Under the pieces are notes generated by a model, which worked only from the letters and a program-made list of their open reading frames with translations, made no database searches and had not been told where the DNA came from. A program made the position numbers and the translations under genes. A DNA stretch of 64,000 bases from Motiliproteus sp036960175 (lineage in GTDB: Bacteria; Pseudomonadota; Gammaproteobacteria; Pseudomonadales; Balneatricaceae), in assembly GCA_036960175.1 (NCBI GenBank), contig JBALWH010000004.1, positions 62,001 through 126,000 on the forward strand, given 5' to 3'. Shown here in pieces: positions 8,697 through 17,936 of the stretch. Position 1 is the first letter of the stretch. Each line of letters starts with the position of its first letter.

Positions 8697-9343
8697 ATAT
8701 TGATGGATCTCTGTTGACGCAGTGCCGAGAAATTTTATGCATAGGTATCAAACGCTTAGGGTTTGAATTAAATGAAACACAGATTCAAAATCTACTGGAT
8801 TATCTGCAACTGTTGCACAAATGGAACCGGGCTTATAACCTGACCGCTGTTCGTGATCCTTTGCAGATGGTCGAACGCCATCTGTTGGATAGTCTCAGTG
8901 TTGGCCAGCATCTCGAAAGTAATCGAATTATCGACGTTGGTACGGGACCTGGCTTGCCAGGAATTCCGTTAGCCATTTTGTATCCGCAGAAACAGTTTGC
9001 GCTGTTGGATAGCAATGGTAAAAGAACTCGGTTTCTGCAGCAGGTTGTGATTGAGCTGGGGTTGAAGAATGTCAGCATTCATCATGGCCGGGTGGAAAGT
9101 CATCAAGTACCGATGTTATATGACGAGGTGATATCCAGAGCCTTTGCATCGCTCCAAGATATGCTGACATGGACCGATTGTGTTTGTGCTCAAGGTGGTC
9201 GTTTTTTAGCAATGAAAGGTCAGTATCCTAAAGATGAATTGGCAGTGCTACCCGATGCTTTTCGGTTGGTGGCCGGTCATCGTCTGACAGTACCCGGTTC
9301 AGATGCAGAACGGCATCTGTTGATCATCGAAAGAGCTAGCTGA
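8693..9343 (+). CDS. rsmG: 16S rRNA (guanine527-N7)-methyltransferase RsmG
   Basis: RsmG methylates G527 of 16S rRNA. The 216-residue protein has an N-terminal helical segment (LLDYLQLLHKWNRAYNLTAV) and the SAM-binding loop IIDVGTGPGLPGIPLA near residue 80, both typical of GidB/RsmG. Its TTG start overlaps the mnmG stop (TTGA). The mnmG-rsmG-parA-parB order is the classic gammaproteobacterial one. Confidence 0.95.
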   Translation: MNIDGSLLTQCREILCIGIKRLGFELNETQIQNLLDYLQLLHKWNRAYNLTAVRDPLQMVERHLLDSLSVGQHLESNRIIDVGTGPGLPGIPLAILYPQKQFALLDSNGKRTRFLQQVVIELGLKNVSIHHGRVESHQVPMLYDEVISRAFASLQDMLTWTDCVCAQGGRFLAMKGQYPKDELAVLPDAFRLVAGHRLTVPGSDAERHLLIIERAS

Positions 9344-9363
9344 TCCAAAAGGAGATCGCTCGC

Positions 9364-10146
9364 GTGGTTAAAATCCTGGCAGTAACAAACCAGAAAGGTG
9401 GAGTGGGTAAAACTACTTCTTGCGTTAATTTGTCAGCTTCATTGGCGGCAACAAAGCGCAAGGTACTGATGGTGGATCTTGACCCTCAGGGTAATGCCAC
9501 TACGGGAGCGGGTGTCGATAAGAACGATCTGGAATATTCGGTTTATGAGGTTCTTACAGGACGGGTCGATATCAACGAGGCCATTACTTCTGAAACTAAT
9601 GGTGGCTTTGATCTATTGCCAGCAAACGGCGATTTGACGGCTGCTGAAGTGGAACTCATACCGGTAAAACGTAAAGAATTCCGGCTCAAGCAAGCCTTAA
9701 ACTTGGTGCAAGATCGGTATGATTACATTCTGATTGACTGCCCTCCTTCACTGAATATGTTGACGGTGAATGCGTTGGTTTCGTCCCATGGTGTGATTAT
9801 ACCAATGCAGTGTGAGTATTATGCGCTAGAAGGAATTTCTGCCTTGATGAGCACGATCGAGAAAATTCGCCGCGTATTAAATCCGCAGCTTAAGGTTGAA
9901 GGTATTTTGCGAACCATGTTTGATCCGCGAAATGGCCTTACTAGAGATGTTTCGGGACAGCTAATCGAATATTTCGATGAAAAGGTATACCGGACGGTAA
10001 TACCGCGTAACGTAAGACTGGCGGAAGCTCCCAGTCATGGCTTGCCAGCGTTGCAATATGACAAATACTCCCGCGGTGCTGTCGCCTATCTGGCACTGGC
10101 AGGGGAAGTAAACCGCCGCTGTGATCAACAAGCTGAGCTCGTCTAA
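9364..10146 (+). CDS. parA: Chromosome partitioning ATPase ParA (Soj)
   Basis: ParA is the Walker-type ATPase that moves ParB-bound origin regions. The 260-residue protein begins VKILAVTNQKGGVGKTT, with the deviant Walker A motif at about residues 10-18. It also has DLDPQGNATTG and the Walker B region IDCPPSLNML. It starts with GTG at 9364 after AGGAGATCG. Its length without an N-terminal DNA-binding extension marks a chromosomal Soj-type ParA. parB follows 11 bp later. Confidence 0.96.
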   Translation: MVKILAVTNQKGGVGKTTSCVNLSASLAATKRKVLMVDLDPQGNATTGAGVDKNDLEYSVYEVLTGRVDINEAITSETNGGFDLLPANGDLTAAEVELIPVKRKEFRLKQALNLVQDRYDYILIDCPPSLNMLTVNALVSSHGVIIPMQCEYYALEGISALMSTIEKIRRVLNPQLKVEGILRTMFDPRNGLTRDVSGQLIEYFDEKVYRTVIPRNVRLAEAPSHGLPALQYDKYSRGAVAYLALAGEVNRRCDQQAELV

Positions 10147-10157
10147 GGGGAATGAAT

Positions 10158-11033
10158 ATGGCTAAAAAACGAGGTCTTGGTCGCGGATTAGATGCACTGT
10201 TAGGCAATTCTTTGGATATCAATGACAGCCCCGTCCATGTCAGCGTAAGCAATGACAATGACGGCATACAGTCATTGCCAGTCGATAAGATTCAGCGTGG
10301 TATCTATCAACCCCGTCGGGATATGGATCAAGACGCCTTGGAAGAATTGGCCAATTCGATAAGAGCACAGGGAGTGATTCAGCCCATTGTCGTGCGTCCA
10401 GTCGATATGGGCCGTTATGAAATTATTGCTGGTGAGCGCCGCTGGCGTGCGACTCAGATTGCTGGGTTAACGGAAATACCGGTAGTGGTGCGTGACGTGC
10501 CAGACGAAGCGGCTATTGCCATGGCGCTGATCGAAAATATTCAGCGTGAAGATCTCAATCCCATCGAAGAAGCAACGGCATTGCAGCGGCTGATGGATGA
10601 GTTTGATCTGACTCAGCAAAAAGTAGCGGAAGCGGTGGGTAAATCCCGTACGACCGTCACCAATTTGTTGCGATTGATAAAACTGACGCCGGAAGTTAAG
10701 CGAATGCTGGAATATGGCGATCTGGAAATGGGTCATGCCAGAGCGTTGTTGGTACTAGAGCATGACCGCCAGATTGCTGCAGCAAAAGAAGTGGTTGGTC
10801 GTGGCTTCTCTGTTCGCCAGACAGAGGATTTGGTCAAGAAATACCAAGCCGGTGGCACCAAGAAAACAGAAAAAACAGAGCCTGAACCGGGAGTTAAATC
10901 TTTGGAGCAGCGCTGGGCCTCTACCCTCGGGATGAAGGTAAAAATCGCGCACTCGGATAATGGTAATGGCAAGCTGACTATCGATTACTCTTCTCTGGAC
11001 GACCTCGATCAGATCCTAGGAAGGATGAATTAG
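10158..11033 (+). CDS. parB: Chromosome partitioning protein ParB (Spo0J)
   Basis: ParB is the CTP-dependent clamp that loads at parS and recruits ParA and SMC. The 291-residue protein has MAKKRGLGRGLDALLG at the N-terminus, which is the ParA-contacting segment. The GERRWRA motif of the CTP-binding ParB domain lies near residue 93, followed by a helix-turn-helix around 140-165 and a C-terminal dimerisation part. The ATG at 10158 is chosen over 10152 because AAGGGG (10145-10150) is then 7 bp away. I did not find a canonical 16-bp parS site in the window. Confidence 0.95.
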   Translation: MAKKRGLGRGLDALLGNSLDINDSPVHVSVSNDNDGIQSLPVDKIQRGIYQPRRDMDQDALEELANSIRAQGVIQPIVVRPVDMGRYEIIAGERRWRATQIAGLTEIPVVVRDVPDEAAIAMALIENIQREDLNPIEEATALQRLMDEFDLTQQKVAEAVGKSRTTVTNLLRLIKLTPEVKRMLEYGDLEMGHARALLVLEHDRQIAAAKEVVGRGFSVRQTEDLVKKYQAGGTKKTEKTEPEPGVKSLEQRWASTLGMKVKIAHSDNGNGKLTIDYSSLDDLDQILGRMN

Positions 11034-11099
11034 CGTATATCCCCTACTACCACTGGCTTTCTATCGACTACTACCTTAGTGCTAAAAAGCAATTTTGAG

Positions 11100-11128
11100 T
11101 TGATGTGCCTTAATGATCGCCCTATAAT
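11100..11128 (+). promoter_or_regulatory. Putative sigma70 promoter of the atp operon
   Basis: TTGATG (11100-11105) and a consensus TATAAT (11123-11128) are separated by exactly 17 bp, 52-64 bp before the atpI start candidates. It lies in the parB-atpI gap and is the only strong promoter-like pair seen ahead of the nine-gene operon. Confidence 0.65.
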
Positions 11129-11192
11129 CGTCAGCCGGTTTAGGGTGAGTATGCACCCTTTCGGATCCTGTTGAGCCAATTTGGGGCCGTTT

Positions 11193-11609
11193 GTGGGTAA
11201 GACTGGTAGCCGTCACTTCCGAGGCAGAACGACCACAAGGGATCGCAAACTGATCCAACAGGTACTGTTGATTCAGGTGCTCGTTACAGTTCTGATATCA
11301 GGGGTACTTTACCTTTTAGCAGATAGGGTTACGGCCTACTCTGCATTGCTGGGAGGACTAATTTATCTGATCCCCAGTTTGTACCAGGCGAAGAAGGTAT
11401 TTTCGTCTAACAATTCTAATAATATTCGCGAGATTCTCAGGAATCTGTATACAAGCGAAATATGGAAAATGGCTCTAACCATAGTGTTGTTTGGTATCGT
11501 CTTCAGCGCAGTCAGACCACTAGAGCCCTTTCCCATATTTAGCGTTTTTATACTGATGCAAGTTATCGCATGGATAACGCCACTGTTGTTTAAGAAGGGT
11601 AGGCATTAA
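11193..11609 (+). CDS. atpI: ATP synthase assembly protein, subunit I
   Basis: AtpI is a small membrane protein that assists assembly of the c-ring. The 138-residue product has a basic N-terminus and four hydrophobic segments: about VLLIQVLVTVLISGVLYLL, ALLGGLIYLIPSLY, MALTIVLFGIVFS and FSVFILMQVIAWITPLLF. This is the AtpI/Zn-transporter-like fold pattern. The GTG at 11193 is preferred because GGGG lies 6 bp upstream. A TTG at 11181 would add four residues. It is the first gene of the atp operon. Confidence 0.85.
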   Translation: MGKTGSRHFRGRTTTRDRKLIQQVLLIQVLVTVLISGVLYLLADRVTAYSALLGGLIYLIPSLYQAKKVFSSNNSNNIREILRNLYTSEIWKMALTIVLFGIVFSAVRPLEPFPIFSVFILMQVIAWITPLLFKKGRH

Positions 11610-11681
11610 CTAGCTCTTTTTTGATTGCTACAACAGACACCGAATTTTAAAGTATTAAAAGTTAACCATAGAGAGGATATC

Positions 11682-12554
11682 ATGGCTGCAGAAGGCGGAC
11701 TTACTACCTCCGGGTATATTATCCACCACCTGACTAACTTGACCTTTGGGCATTTGCCAGAAGGTTTTCAGCGTCACCACGCTGACGGTTCAGTTGATTT
11801 GGTTGGGCAAGGCGGTACCTGGACCATTGCACACGGAACCGAAGCGGCAAGCATGGGTTTCTGGGCAATTAACCTAGACACCATGTTTTTTTCGGTAGCG
11901 TTAGGCCTGCTTTTTATCTGGCTGTTCCGTAAAGTAGCCGTTAAGGCTACTTCAGGTGTTCCCGGTTCTTTGCAGAACTTCGTGGAATCTATCGTTGAGT
12001 TTGTCGATGAAAACGTTAAATCTAGTTTTCATAGCCGTAACGAAGTGGTTGCGCCTTTGGCTCTGACTATTTTTGTTTGGGTCTTCCTGATGAACTTTAT
12101 GGACCTGATACCTGTTGACTGGATTCCATATCTGGCTCAGCAGTTAGGTATTCCTTACCTGAAAATCGTTCCATCCACCGATGTGAACGCGACTATGGGT
12201 ATGGCGCTGAGTGTCTTTGCTTTGATCCTGTATTACAGCATCAAGGTCAAGGGTGTTGGCGAATTTATCGGCGAACTGACGCTGCAGCCCCTAGGTAAGT
12301 ACCTGATACCTTTTAACTTCTTCCTGGAATTTGTCAATCTGTTGGCGAAGCCTGTTTCTCTCGGTCTACGACTGTTCGGAAACATGTATGCCGGTGAGAT
12401 GATCTTTATTCTGATTGCACTGTTGCCGTTTTGGGCTCAGTGGGTGTTGTCCGTGCCATGGGCAATCTTCCACATCCTGATTATTACGCTACAGGCATTC
12501 ATTTTCATGGTGTTGACTATCGTTTATCTCAGCATGGCGCATGAGTCACACTAA
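11682..12554 (+). CDS. atpB: ATP synthase F0 subunit a
   Basis: Subunit a forms the proton half-channels against the c-ring. The 290-residue protein contains the signature LLAKPVSLGLRLFGNMYAGE with the essential arginine, and several hydrophobic helices. The ATG at 11682 is chosen because GAGAGGA lies 4-10 bp upstream and MAAEGGLTTSGYI fits the family. An in-frame upstream TTG at 11625 has no such support. Confidence 0.97.
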   Translation: MAAEGGLTTSGYIIHHLTNLTFGHLPEGFQRHHADGSVDLVGQGGTWTIAHGTEAASMGFWAINLDTMFFSVALGLLFIWLFRKVAVKATSGVPGSLQNFVESIVEFVDENVKSSFHSRNEVVAPLALTIFVWVFLMNFMDLIPVDWIPYLAQQLGIPYLKIVPSTDVNATMGMALSVFALILYYSIKVKGVGEFIGELTLQPLGKYLIPFNFFLEFVNLLAKPVSLGLRLFGNMYAGEMIFILIALLPFWAQWVLSVPWAIFHILIITLQAFIFMVLTIVYLSMAHESH

Positions 12555-12611
12555 TAAGACGATTTTACTTAACTTTAAACTTGCAACTTTAACTCTTTAT
12601 AGGAGAAAACA

Positions 12612-12848
12612 ATGGAATCTGCTCTGTTATACATAGCTGGTGCTTTGGTAATGGGTCTGGGTGCGACTGGTGCTGCGATTGGTATCGGTATCCTGGGTGG
12701 AAAATTCTTGGAAGGTGGCGCACGTCAGCCTGAATTGATCCCAATGTTGCGTACTCAGTTCTTCATCGTGATGGGCCTTGTTGACGCGATCCCAATGATC
12801 GGTGTTGGTATCGGCATGTACATCATGTTCGTAGTTGCTGCAGGTTAA
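12612..12848 (+). CDS. atpE: ATP synthase F0 subunit c
   Basis: This is the proteolipid that forms the rotating ring. The 78-residue double hairpin has a glycine-rich first helix (GATGAAIGIGILGGKF), the polar loop ARQPEL, and the proton-carrying aspartate at residue 58 in GLVDAIPMIGVG. The residues around that Asp (no Gln/Glu-Ser sodium signature) fit a proton enzyme. A clear ribosome site TAGGAGA precedes the ATG. Confidence 0.98.
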   Translation: MESALLYIAGALVMGLGATGAAIGIGILGGKFLEGGARQPELIPMLRTQFFIVMGLVDAIPMIGVGIGMYIMFVVAAG

Positions 12849-12912
12849 TTGAGACCTTTTGACTCCTAGTTTTATTAGGAGTAAGTAACCACGAGTAACG
12901 AGAGGTGTTGGC

Positions 12913-13383
12913 GTGAATATCAATGCAACAATCATCGGCCAAGCCATAGCATTTTTCTTTTTCACCTGGTTCTGCATGAAGTTTGTGTGGCCACCATTGA
13001 CTGAGGCTCTACGTGAGCGTCAGAAGAAAATTGCTGATGGTTTGGACGCAGCTGAGCGTGCCTCACGTGACCTGGAGCTGGCGAAAGAAAAAGCCACTCA
13101 GGCGTTACGCGAAGGCAAAGAACAGGCTAGTGGAATCATCGATCAGGCGAACAAGCGCGCGAGCCAGATTGTTGATGAAGCTAAAGAGCAAGCTACTACT
13201 GAAGGCGATCGCCTGAAGGTAGCGGCCAAGGCAGAGATCGACCAGGAAATTAACCGTGCCAAGGAAGCCTTGCGCTCCCAGGTTGCCATTTTGGCAGTCG
13301 CTGGTGCGGAGAAAATCTTGGGCAAATCTGTCGACAGCAAAGCTCACGTTGAACTGGTAGACAAACTGGCAGCTGAGCTTTAA
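12913..13383 (+). CDS. atpF: ATP synthase F0 subunit b
   Basis: This is the peripheral stalk subunit. The 156-residue protein has one N-terminal membrane helix (about residues 5-27, TIIGQAIAFFFFTWFCMKFVW) followed by a long Ala/Glu/Lys/Arg-rich coiled coil to the end, the usual b-subunit plan and length. It begins with GTG at 12913 after GAGAGGTG. Confidence 0.97.
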   Translation: MNINATIIGQAIAFFFFTWFCMKFVWPPLTEALRERQKKIADGLDAAERASRDLELAKEKATQALREGKEQASGIIDQANKRASQIVDEAKEQATTEGDRLKVAAKAEIDQEINRAKEALRSQVAILAVAGAEKILGKSVDSKAHVELVDKLAAEL

Positions 13384-13401
13384 TGCTAAGCGAGGTGAAC
13401 G

Positions 13402-13932
13402 ATGGCTGAATTAAGCACAATCGCTCGGCCTTATACCAAAGCGGCTTTTGAAACTGCTCTTGAGCAGAAAGCTTTAGGTAAATGGTCCGAGACGCTCGCC
13501 TTGGCAGCTCAAGCGACCCAGGATGAGCAGGTATCAACACTGCTGAGCAATCCGGCGTTGAAATTTGATCAGAAAGCTGAACTTATTCTGGATTTTTGTT
13601 CCGACCCATCGGAGCAAGGACGGAATTTTATTAAGGTTCTGGCAGAGAACAACCGTCTGCTCGTACTACCGGAAATTTCTTCGTTGTTTGATCGTTTTAA
13701 GGCCGAACAAGAAAAGAGTGTCGATGTTGAAGTGACCTCTGCCTTTAAACTGACCAAAGAACAACAGACCAAGCTAGCTCAGTCACTGGGCAAAAAGCTT
13801 GATCGCGAAGTGAATATCAGTACCTCTATCGATAAGGGCTTGATTGGCGGTTTGCTGATTAAGACTGAAGATCTGGTTATTGATGGTTCCATTCGTGGCA
13901 AGCTGGCCAAGCTTTCCGAAGCATTGACCTGA
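13402..13932 (+). CDS. atpH: ATP synthase F1 subunit delta
   Basis: Delta links the b stalk to the top of F1. The 176-residue protein begins MAELSTIARPYTKAAFETA, the conserved ARPYAxAxF start. It has the C-terminal GLIGGLLIKTEDLVIDGSIRGKL motif that defines the family. It lies between atpF and atpA with short gaps. Confidence 0.97.
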   Translation: MAELSTIARPYTKAAFETALEQKALGKWSETLALAAQATQDEQVSTLLSNPALKFDQKAELILDFCSDPSEQGRNFIKVLAENNRLLVLPEISSLFDRFKAEQEKSVDVEVTSAFKLTKEQQTKLAQSLGKKLDREVNISTSIDKGLIGGLLIKTEDLVIDGSIRGKLAKLSEALT

Positions 13933-13948
13933 GCGAGAGGGAAAGAGC

Positions 13949-15493
13949 ATGCAGCAACTGAATCCATCTGAGATCAGCGAAATAATTAAGAAGCGCATCG
14001 ACAGTCTCGATGTTTCTTCTCAAGCCCAGAATGAGGGCACGATAGTCAGCGTATCCGACGGTATCATCACGATCCACGGTTTAGCTGATGTTATGTACGG
14101 GGAGATGGTTGAATTCCCTGGCGGCGTTTATGGTATGGCACTTAACCTAGAGCAAGACGCTGTAGGTGCGGTTGTTCTGGGTAACTACCTGGGCCTTAAA
14201 GAAGGTATGACTGCGCGTTGTACTGGTCGTGTTTTGGAAGTTCCAGTCGGCCCTGAGCTGCTGGGACGTGTTGTTGACGCATTGGGTAATCCGATTGACG
14301 GTAAAGGCCCTGTTGACACGAAACTGACCGAACCGGTTGAAAAGGTTGCACCAGGTGTTATCTGGCGTAAATCTGTAGACCAACCTGTGCAGACTGGCTA
14401 CAAGTCAATCGATGCCATGGTTCCTGTAGGTCGTGGGCAGCGAGAGCTGATCATCGGTGACCGTCAGACAGGTAAAACTGCCGTCGCTATCGATGCCATC
14501 ATCAACCAGAAAAACACTGGCGTTAAGTGTGTTTACGTGGCTATCGGACAGAAGCAGTCCACTGTCGCCAACGTAGTGCGTAAGCTCGAAGAGCACGGCG
14601 CGATGGGTCACACCATCATTGTCTCTGCCGGCCCATCTGATCCTGCAGCGATGCAGTATCTGTCAGCCTACGCTGGTTGCACCATGGGTGAGTATTTCCG
14701 TGACCGTGGTGAAGACGCACTGATTGTTTATGATGACCTGACTAAGCAAGCTTGGGCTTATCGTCAAATTTCCCTGCTGCTTCGACGTCCCCCGGGTCGT
14801 GAAGCGTACCCTGGTGATGTTTTCTATCTCCATTCTCGTCTGCTAGAGCGCGCGTCTCGTGTTTCTGTTGAGTTTGTTGAGAAGTTCACCAATGGTGAAG
14901 TGAAAGGCCAGACAGGTTCTTTGACCGCTCTGCCTATCATCGAAACTCAGGGTGGTGACGTATCGGCATTCGTACCGACCAACGTTATCTCCATCACTGA
15001 CGGTCAGATCTTCTTGGAAAGTGACCTGTTCAACGCCGGTATCCGTCCTGCGATGAACGCTGGTGTTTCTGTATCCCGTGTAGGCGGTGCAGCACAGACC
15101 AAGATCATCAAGAAGTTGGGTGGTGGTATTCGTTTGGCACTGGCTCAGTACCGTGAGCTGGCAGCATTCTCCCAGTTTGCTTCGGACCTCGATGAGGCTA
15201 CCCGTAAGCAATTGGAGCATGGTCAGCGCGTAACCGAGCTGATGAAGCAGAAGCAGTACTCTCCTATGAGCCTGGCTGAAATGGGCTTGGTACTGTTTGC
15301 CGCTAACGAAGGTCATCTCGAAGATATCGAACTGAATAAAATTCAGGATTTTGAAGCAGCGCTGCTGGCGTTCTTTAACTCTGAATGTGCTGATCTTGTT
15401 GCCAAGGTCAATGAGAAAGGCGATTACAACGATGAGATCGCCGCTCAGTTCAAGGCCGGTATCGAGAAGTTCAAGAGCACCCAGACCTGGTAA
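13949..15493 (+). CDS. atpA: ATP synthase F1 subunit alpha
   Basis: This is the non-catalytic nucleotide-binding subunit of F1. The 514-residue protein has the Walker A motif GDRQTGKTA near residue 170 and the alpha/beta signature region with PAMNAGVSVSRVGGAAQ near 370. Length equals E. coli AtpA (513). The ATG follows GAGAGGGAAAGAGC. Confidence 0.98.
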   Translation: MQQLNPSEISEIIKKRIDSLDVSSQAQNEGTIVSVSDGIITIHGLADVMYGEMVEFPGGVYGMALNLEQDAVGAVVLGNYLGLKEGMTARCTGRVLEVPVGPELLGRVVDALGNPIDGKGPVDTKLTEPVEKVAPGVIWRKSVDQPVQTGYKSIDAMVPVGRGQRELIIGDRQTGKTAVAIDAIINQKNTGVKCVYVAIGQKQSTVANVVRKLEEHGAMGHTIIVSAGPSDPAAMQYLSAYAGCTMGEYFRDRGEDALIVYDDLTKQAWAYRQISLLLRRPPGREAYPGDVFYLHSRLLERASRVSVEFVEKFTNGEVKGQTGSLTALPIIETQGGDVSAFVPTNVISITDGQIFLESDLFNAGIRPAMNAGVSVSRVGGAAQTKIIKKLGGGIRLALAQYRELAAFSQFASDLDEATRKQLEHGQRVTELMKQKQYSPMSLAEMGLVLFAANEGHLEDIELNKIQDFEAALLAFFNSECADLVAKVNEKGDYNDEIAAQFKAGIEKFKSTQTW

Positions 15494-15516
15494 GGCTTCA
15501 GGAATTGGTGGGCTGC

Positions 15517-15533
15517 GGGGGCCGAAGGTCCCC
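15517..15533 (+). other. Intercistronic hairpin between atpA and atpG
   Basis: GGGGGCC / GGTCCCC can form a 7-bp stem (one G-U pair) with a GAA loop in the 88-bp atpA-atpG gap, not followed by a T run. It is more likely an mRNA-processing, stability or attenuation structure than a terminator. Confidence 0.55.
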
Positions 15534-15581
15534 GAAGTATCCCCAAGGGTAGAACTTCAACGAATATAAAGGCAAAAAGAT

Positions 15582-16445
15582 ATGGCAGCTGGAAAAGAGA
15601 TAAAAACCCAGATTGCGAGTATCCAGAGCACGCGTAAGATCACAAGCGCCATGGAAATGGTTGCGGCGTCTAAAATGCGTAGAGCTCAGGACCGTATGCA
15701 GGCGAGTCGCCCGTACGCGGATCTGATGCGCGGTGTGATACAGCATCTGGCTAAATCTAATCCTGAATATAAGCACCTGTATCTGCAAGAGCGGGAAGTT
15801 AAGCGGGTTGGCTATATCGTTGTTTCATCTGATCGTGGACTTTGTGGTGGTCTAAACGTTAATGCGTTTAAAACCATGGTGAGGTCTATGTCCGGTCTGC
15901 ACGACCAAGGTGTCGAAATGGACATCTGTGCAATCGGTGCTAAGGCAGGTGGTTTCTTCAAAAGTTACGGTGGCAATGTAGTAGCCGCAACTTCTGGATT
16001 AGGGGATGCCCCTGAAATTGGCCGTCTTATCGGCAGCGTCAAGATAATGCTTGATAGCTATGCCGAAGGCAAACTGGATCAGTTGTTCATCGTTTATAAC
16101 AGCTTCGTTAACACAATGACCCAATCTCCGGTCGTTGAGCAACTCCTGCCACTGAAAGCAGCAGATGACGAAGAGAGTCTGAATCACCACTGGGATTATA
16201 TCTACGAGCCCGATGCTAAAGAGCTTTTAGATGGCCTCCTCACTCGTTATATAGAGGCCTTGGTGTATCAGTCTGTAGTTGAAAACAATGCTTGTGAACA
16301 AGCTGCGCGAATGGTTGCTATGAAGAGCGCCACCGACAATGCCGGTGACCTCGTCAATGATCTGCAGCGAATTTACAACAGGGCACGTCAGGCTGCGATC
16401 ACGCAGGAAATTTCCGAGATCGTAAGTGGAGCGGCGGCTGTTTAA
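15582..16445 (+). CDS. atpG: ATP synthase F1 subunit gamma
   Basis: Gamma is the central rotor shaft. The 287-residue protein begins MAAGKEIKTQIASIQSTRKI, has SSDRGLCGGLN near residue 86, and ends in a long helix with ARQAAITQEISEIVSGAAA. All three are diagnostic. It follows a structured 88-bp gap after atpA. Confidence 0.98.
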   Translation: MAAGKEIKTQIASIQSTRKITSAMEMVAASKMRRAQDRMQASRPYADLMRGVIQHLAKSNPEYKHLYLQEREVKRVGYIVVSSDRGLCGGLNVNAFKTMVRSMSGLHDQGVEMDICAIGAKAGGFFKSYGGNVVAATSGLGDAPEIGRLIGSVKIMLDSYAEGKLDQLFIVYNSFVNTMTQSPVVEQLLPLKAADDEESLNHHWDYIYEPDAKELLDGLLTRYIEALVYQSVVENNACEQAARMVAMKSATDNAGDLVNDLQRIYNRARQAAITQEISEIVSGAAAV

Positions 16446-16498
16446 CCTAACTCAGGTTAATGGCCCCACAGGTGAATAAGGTTATAGAGGAAACAAAC

Positions 16499-17875
16499 AT
16501 GAGTAGCGGACGTATCGTACAAATTATCGGTGCCGTTATCGACGTTGAGTTTCCGCGCGACAGTGTACCCCAGGTATATGACGCGCTGACGGTAAACTCA
16601 AAAGATTTGACTCTGGAAGTTCAGCAGCAGCTGGGTGACGGAGTTGTGCGCACTATCGCCATGGGTCAGACCGAAGGTCTGAAACGTGGTCTGGATGTAA
16701 GTAATTCTGGCGCTCCAATTTCTGTACCTGTTGGTACCGAGACTTTGGGACGCATCATGGACGTACTGGGTAATCCAATCGATGAAGCAGGTCCTATCGG
16801 TGAGAAGGTGCGTATGCCTATCCACCGTGCGTCTCCTTCTTATGAAGAGCAAGCCTCTTCTGACGAATTGTTGGAAACCGGTATCAAGGTTATCGACTTG
16901 GTATGTCCTTTCGCCAAGGGTGGTAAGGTTGGTCTGTTCGGTGGTGCCGGTGTTGGTAAAACCGTAAACATGATGGAGCTTATCCGTAACATCGCCATCG
17001 AGCACAGCGGTTTCTCCGTATTTGCCGGTGTAGGTGAGCGGACCCGTGAAGGAAATGACTTCTACCATGAGATGAAAGAGTCCAATGTATTGGACAAAGT
17101 ATCTCTGGTTTACGGTCAGATGAATGAGCCTCCAGGAAACCGTCTGCGCGTAGCACTGACTGGCCTGACTATGGCTGAGCAGTTCCGTGACGAAGGTAAC
17201 GATGTACTGTTGTTTATCGACAACATCTATCGTTACACCTTGGCAGGAACCGAAGTATCTGCACTGTTGGGCCGTATGCCTTCAGCGGTAGGTTACCAGC
17301 CGACTCTGGCTGAAGAGATGGGTGTTTTGCAGGAGCGTATTACCTCCACCAAGACCGGTTCCATCACTTCTATCCAGGCGGTATACGTACCTGCGGATGA
17401 CTTGACCGATCCATCACCAGCCACTACCTTCTCGCATCTTGATGCGACAGTAGTACTGTCTCGTGATATCGCGTCTTTGGGTATCTACCCAGCGGTTGAT
17501 CCACTGGATTCCACCTCTCGTCAGTTGGATCCATTGGTTATCGGTCAGGAACACTATGATGTAGCTCGTGACGTTCAGGGTATCCTGCAGCGTTATAAAG
17601 AGCTGAAAGACATCATCGCGATCCTGGGTATGGACGAATTGTCTGAAGAAGACAAGCAAGCCGTATCCCGTGCTCGTAAGATTCAGCGCTTCCTGTCTCA
17701 GCCATTCTTCGTAGCAGAAATCTTTACCGGTTCTCCTGGTAAGTACGTTTCTCTGAAGGAAACCATCAGCAGTTTTAAAGGTATCCTTGCCGGTGAATAT
17801 GATGACCTGCCTGAGCAGGCCTTCTATATGATTGGCGGAATCGAAGAAGCAGTTGAAAAAGCGAAGAGCATGTAA
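16499..17875 (+). CDS. atpD: ATP synthase F1 subunit beta
   Basis: This is the catalytic subunit. The 458-residue protein has the P-loop GGAGVGKT near residue 150, the GERTREGNDFYHEM segment with the catalytic glutamate, and PAVDPLDSTSRQL. The ATG at 16499 is chosen over a frame-compatible ATG at 16460 because AGAGGA lies 8 bp upstream and MSSGRIVQIIGAVIDVEF fits the family start and length. Confidence 0.98.
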   Translation: MSSGRIVQIIGAVIDVEFPRDSVPQVYDALTVNSKDLTLEVQQQLGDGVVRTIAMGQTEGLKRGLDVSNSGAPISVPVGTETLGRIMDVLGNPIDEAGPIGEKVRMPIHRASPSYEEQASSDELLETGIKVIDLVCPFAKGGKVGLFGGAGVGKTVNMMELIRNIAIEHSGFSVFAGVGERTREGNDFYHEMKESNVLDKVSLVYGQMNEPPGNRLRVALTGLTMAEQFRDEGNDVLLFIDNIYRYTLAGTEVSALLGRMPSAVGYQPTLAEEMGVLQERITSTKTGSITSIQAVYVPADDLTDPSPATTFSHLDATVVLSRDIASLGIYPAVDPLDSTSRQLDPLVIGQEHYDVARDVQGILQRYKELKDIIAILGMDELSEEDKQAVSRARKIQRFLSQPFFVAEIFTGSPGKYVSLKETISSFKGILAGEYDDLPEQAFYMIGGIEEAVEKAKSM

Positions 17876-17885
17876 CCGTCTTTGC

Positions 17886-17913
17886 GCCCCTGACTGATTT
17901 GTCAGTCGGGGGC
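17886..17913 (+). other. Strong hairpin between atpD and atpC
   Basis: GCCCCTGACTGA / TCAGTCGGGGGC forms a 12-bp stem (one G-U pair) with a TTTG loop in the 61-bp atpD-atpC gap. No T run follows. It may act as a partial attenuator or 3' stability element that sets epsilon dosage relative to beta. That is inference. Confidence 0.6.
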
Positions 17914-17936
17914 TTAGACGCCAAAGAGGTGACAAC

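Noticed and set aside
9364..11033. Expected parS site near parA-parB
   Set aside because: No sequence close to the 16-bp parS consensus was found by reading. The partial TCACGTGA at about 13063 in atpF lacks the flanking TTTC/GAAA and is probably chance.
14843..15316. Long antisense frame inside atpA (157 codons), and similar ones inside atpD/atpC
   Set aside because: These are shadows of strongly codon-biased essential genes. No ribosome site or recognisable protein was seen.
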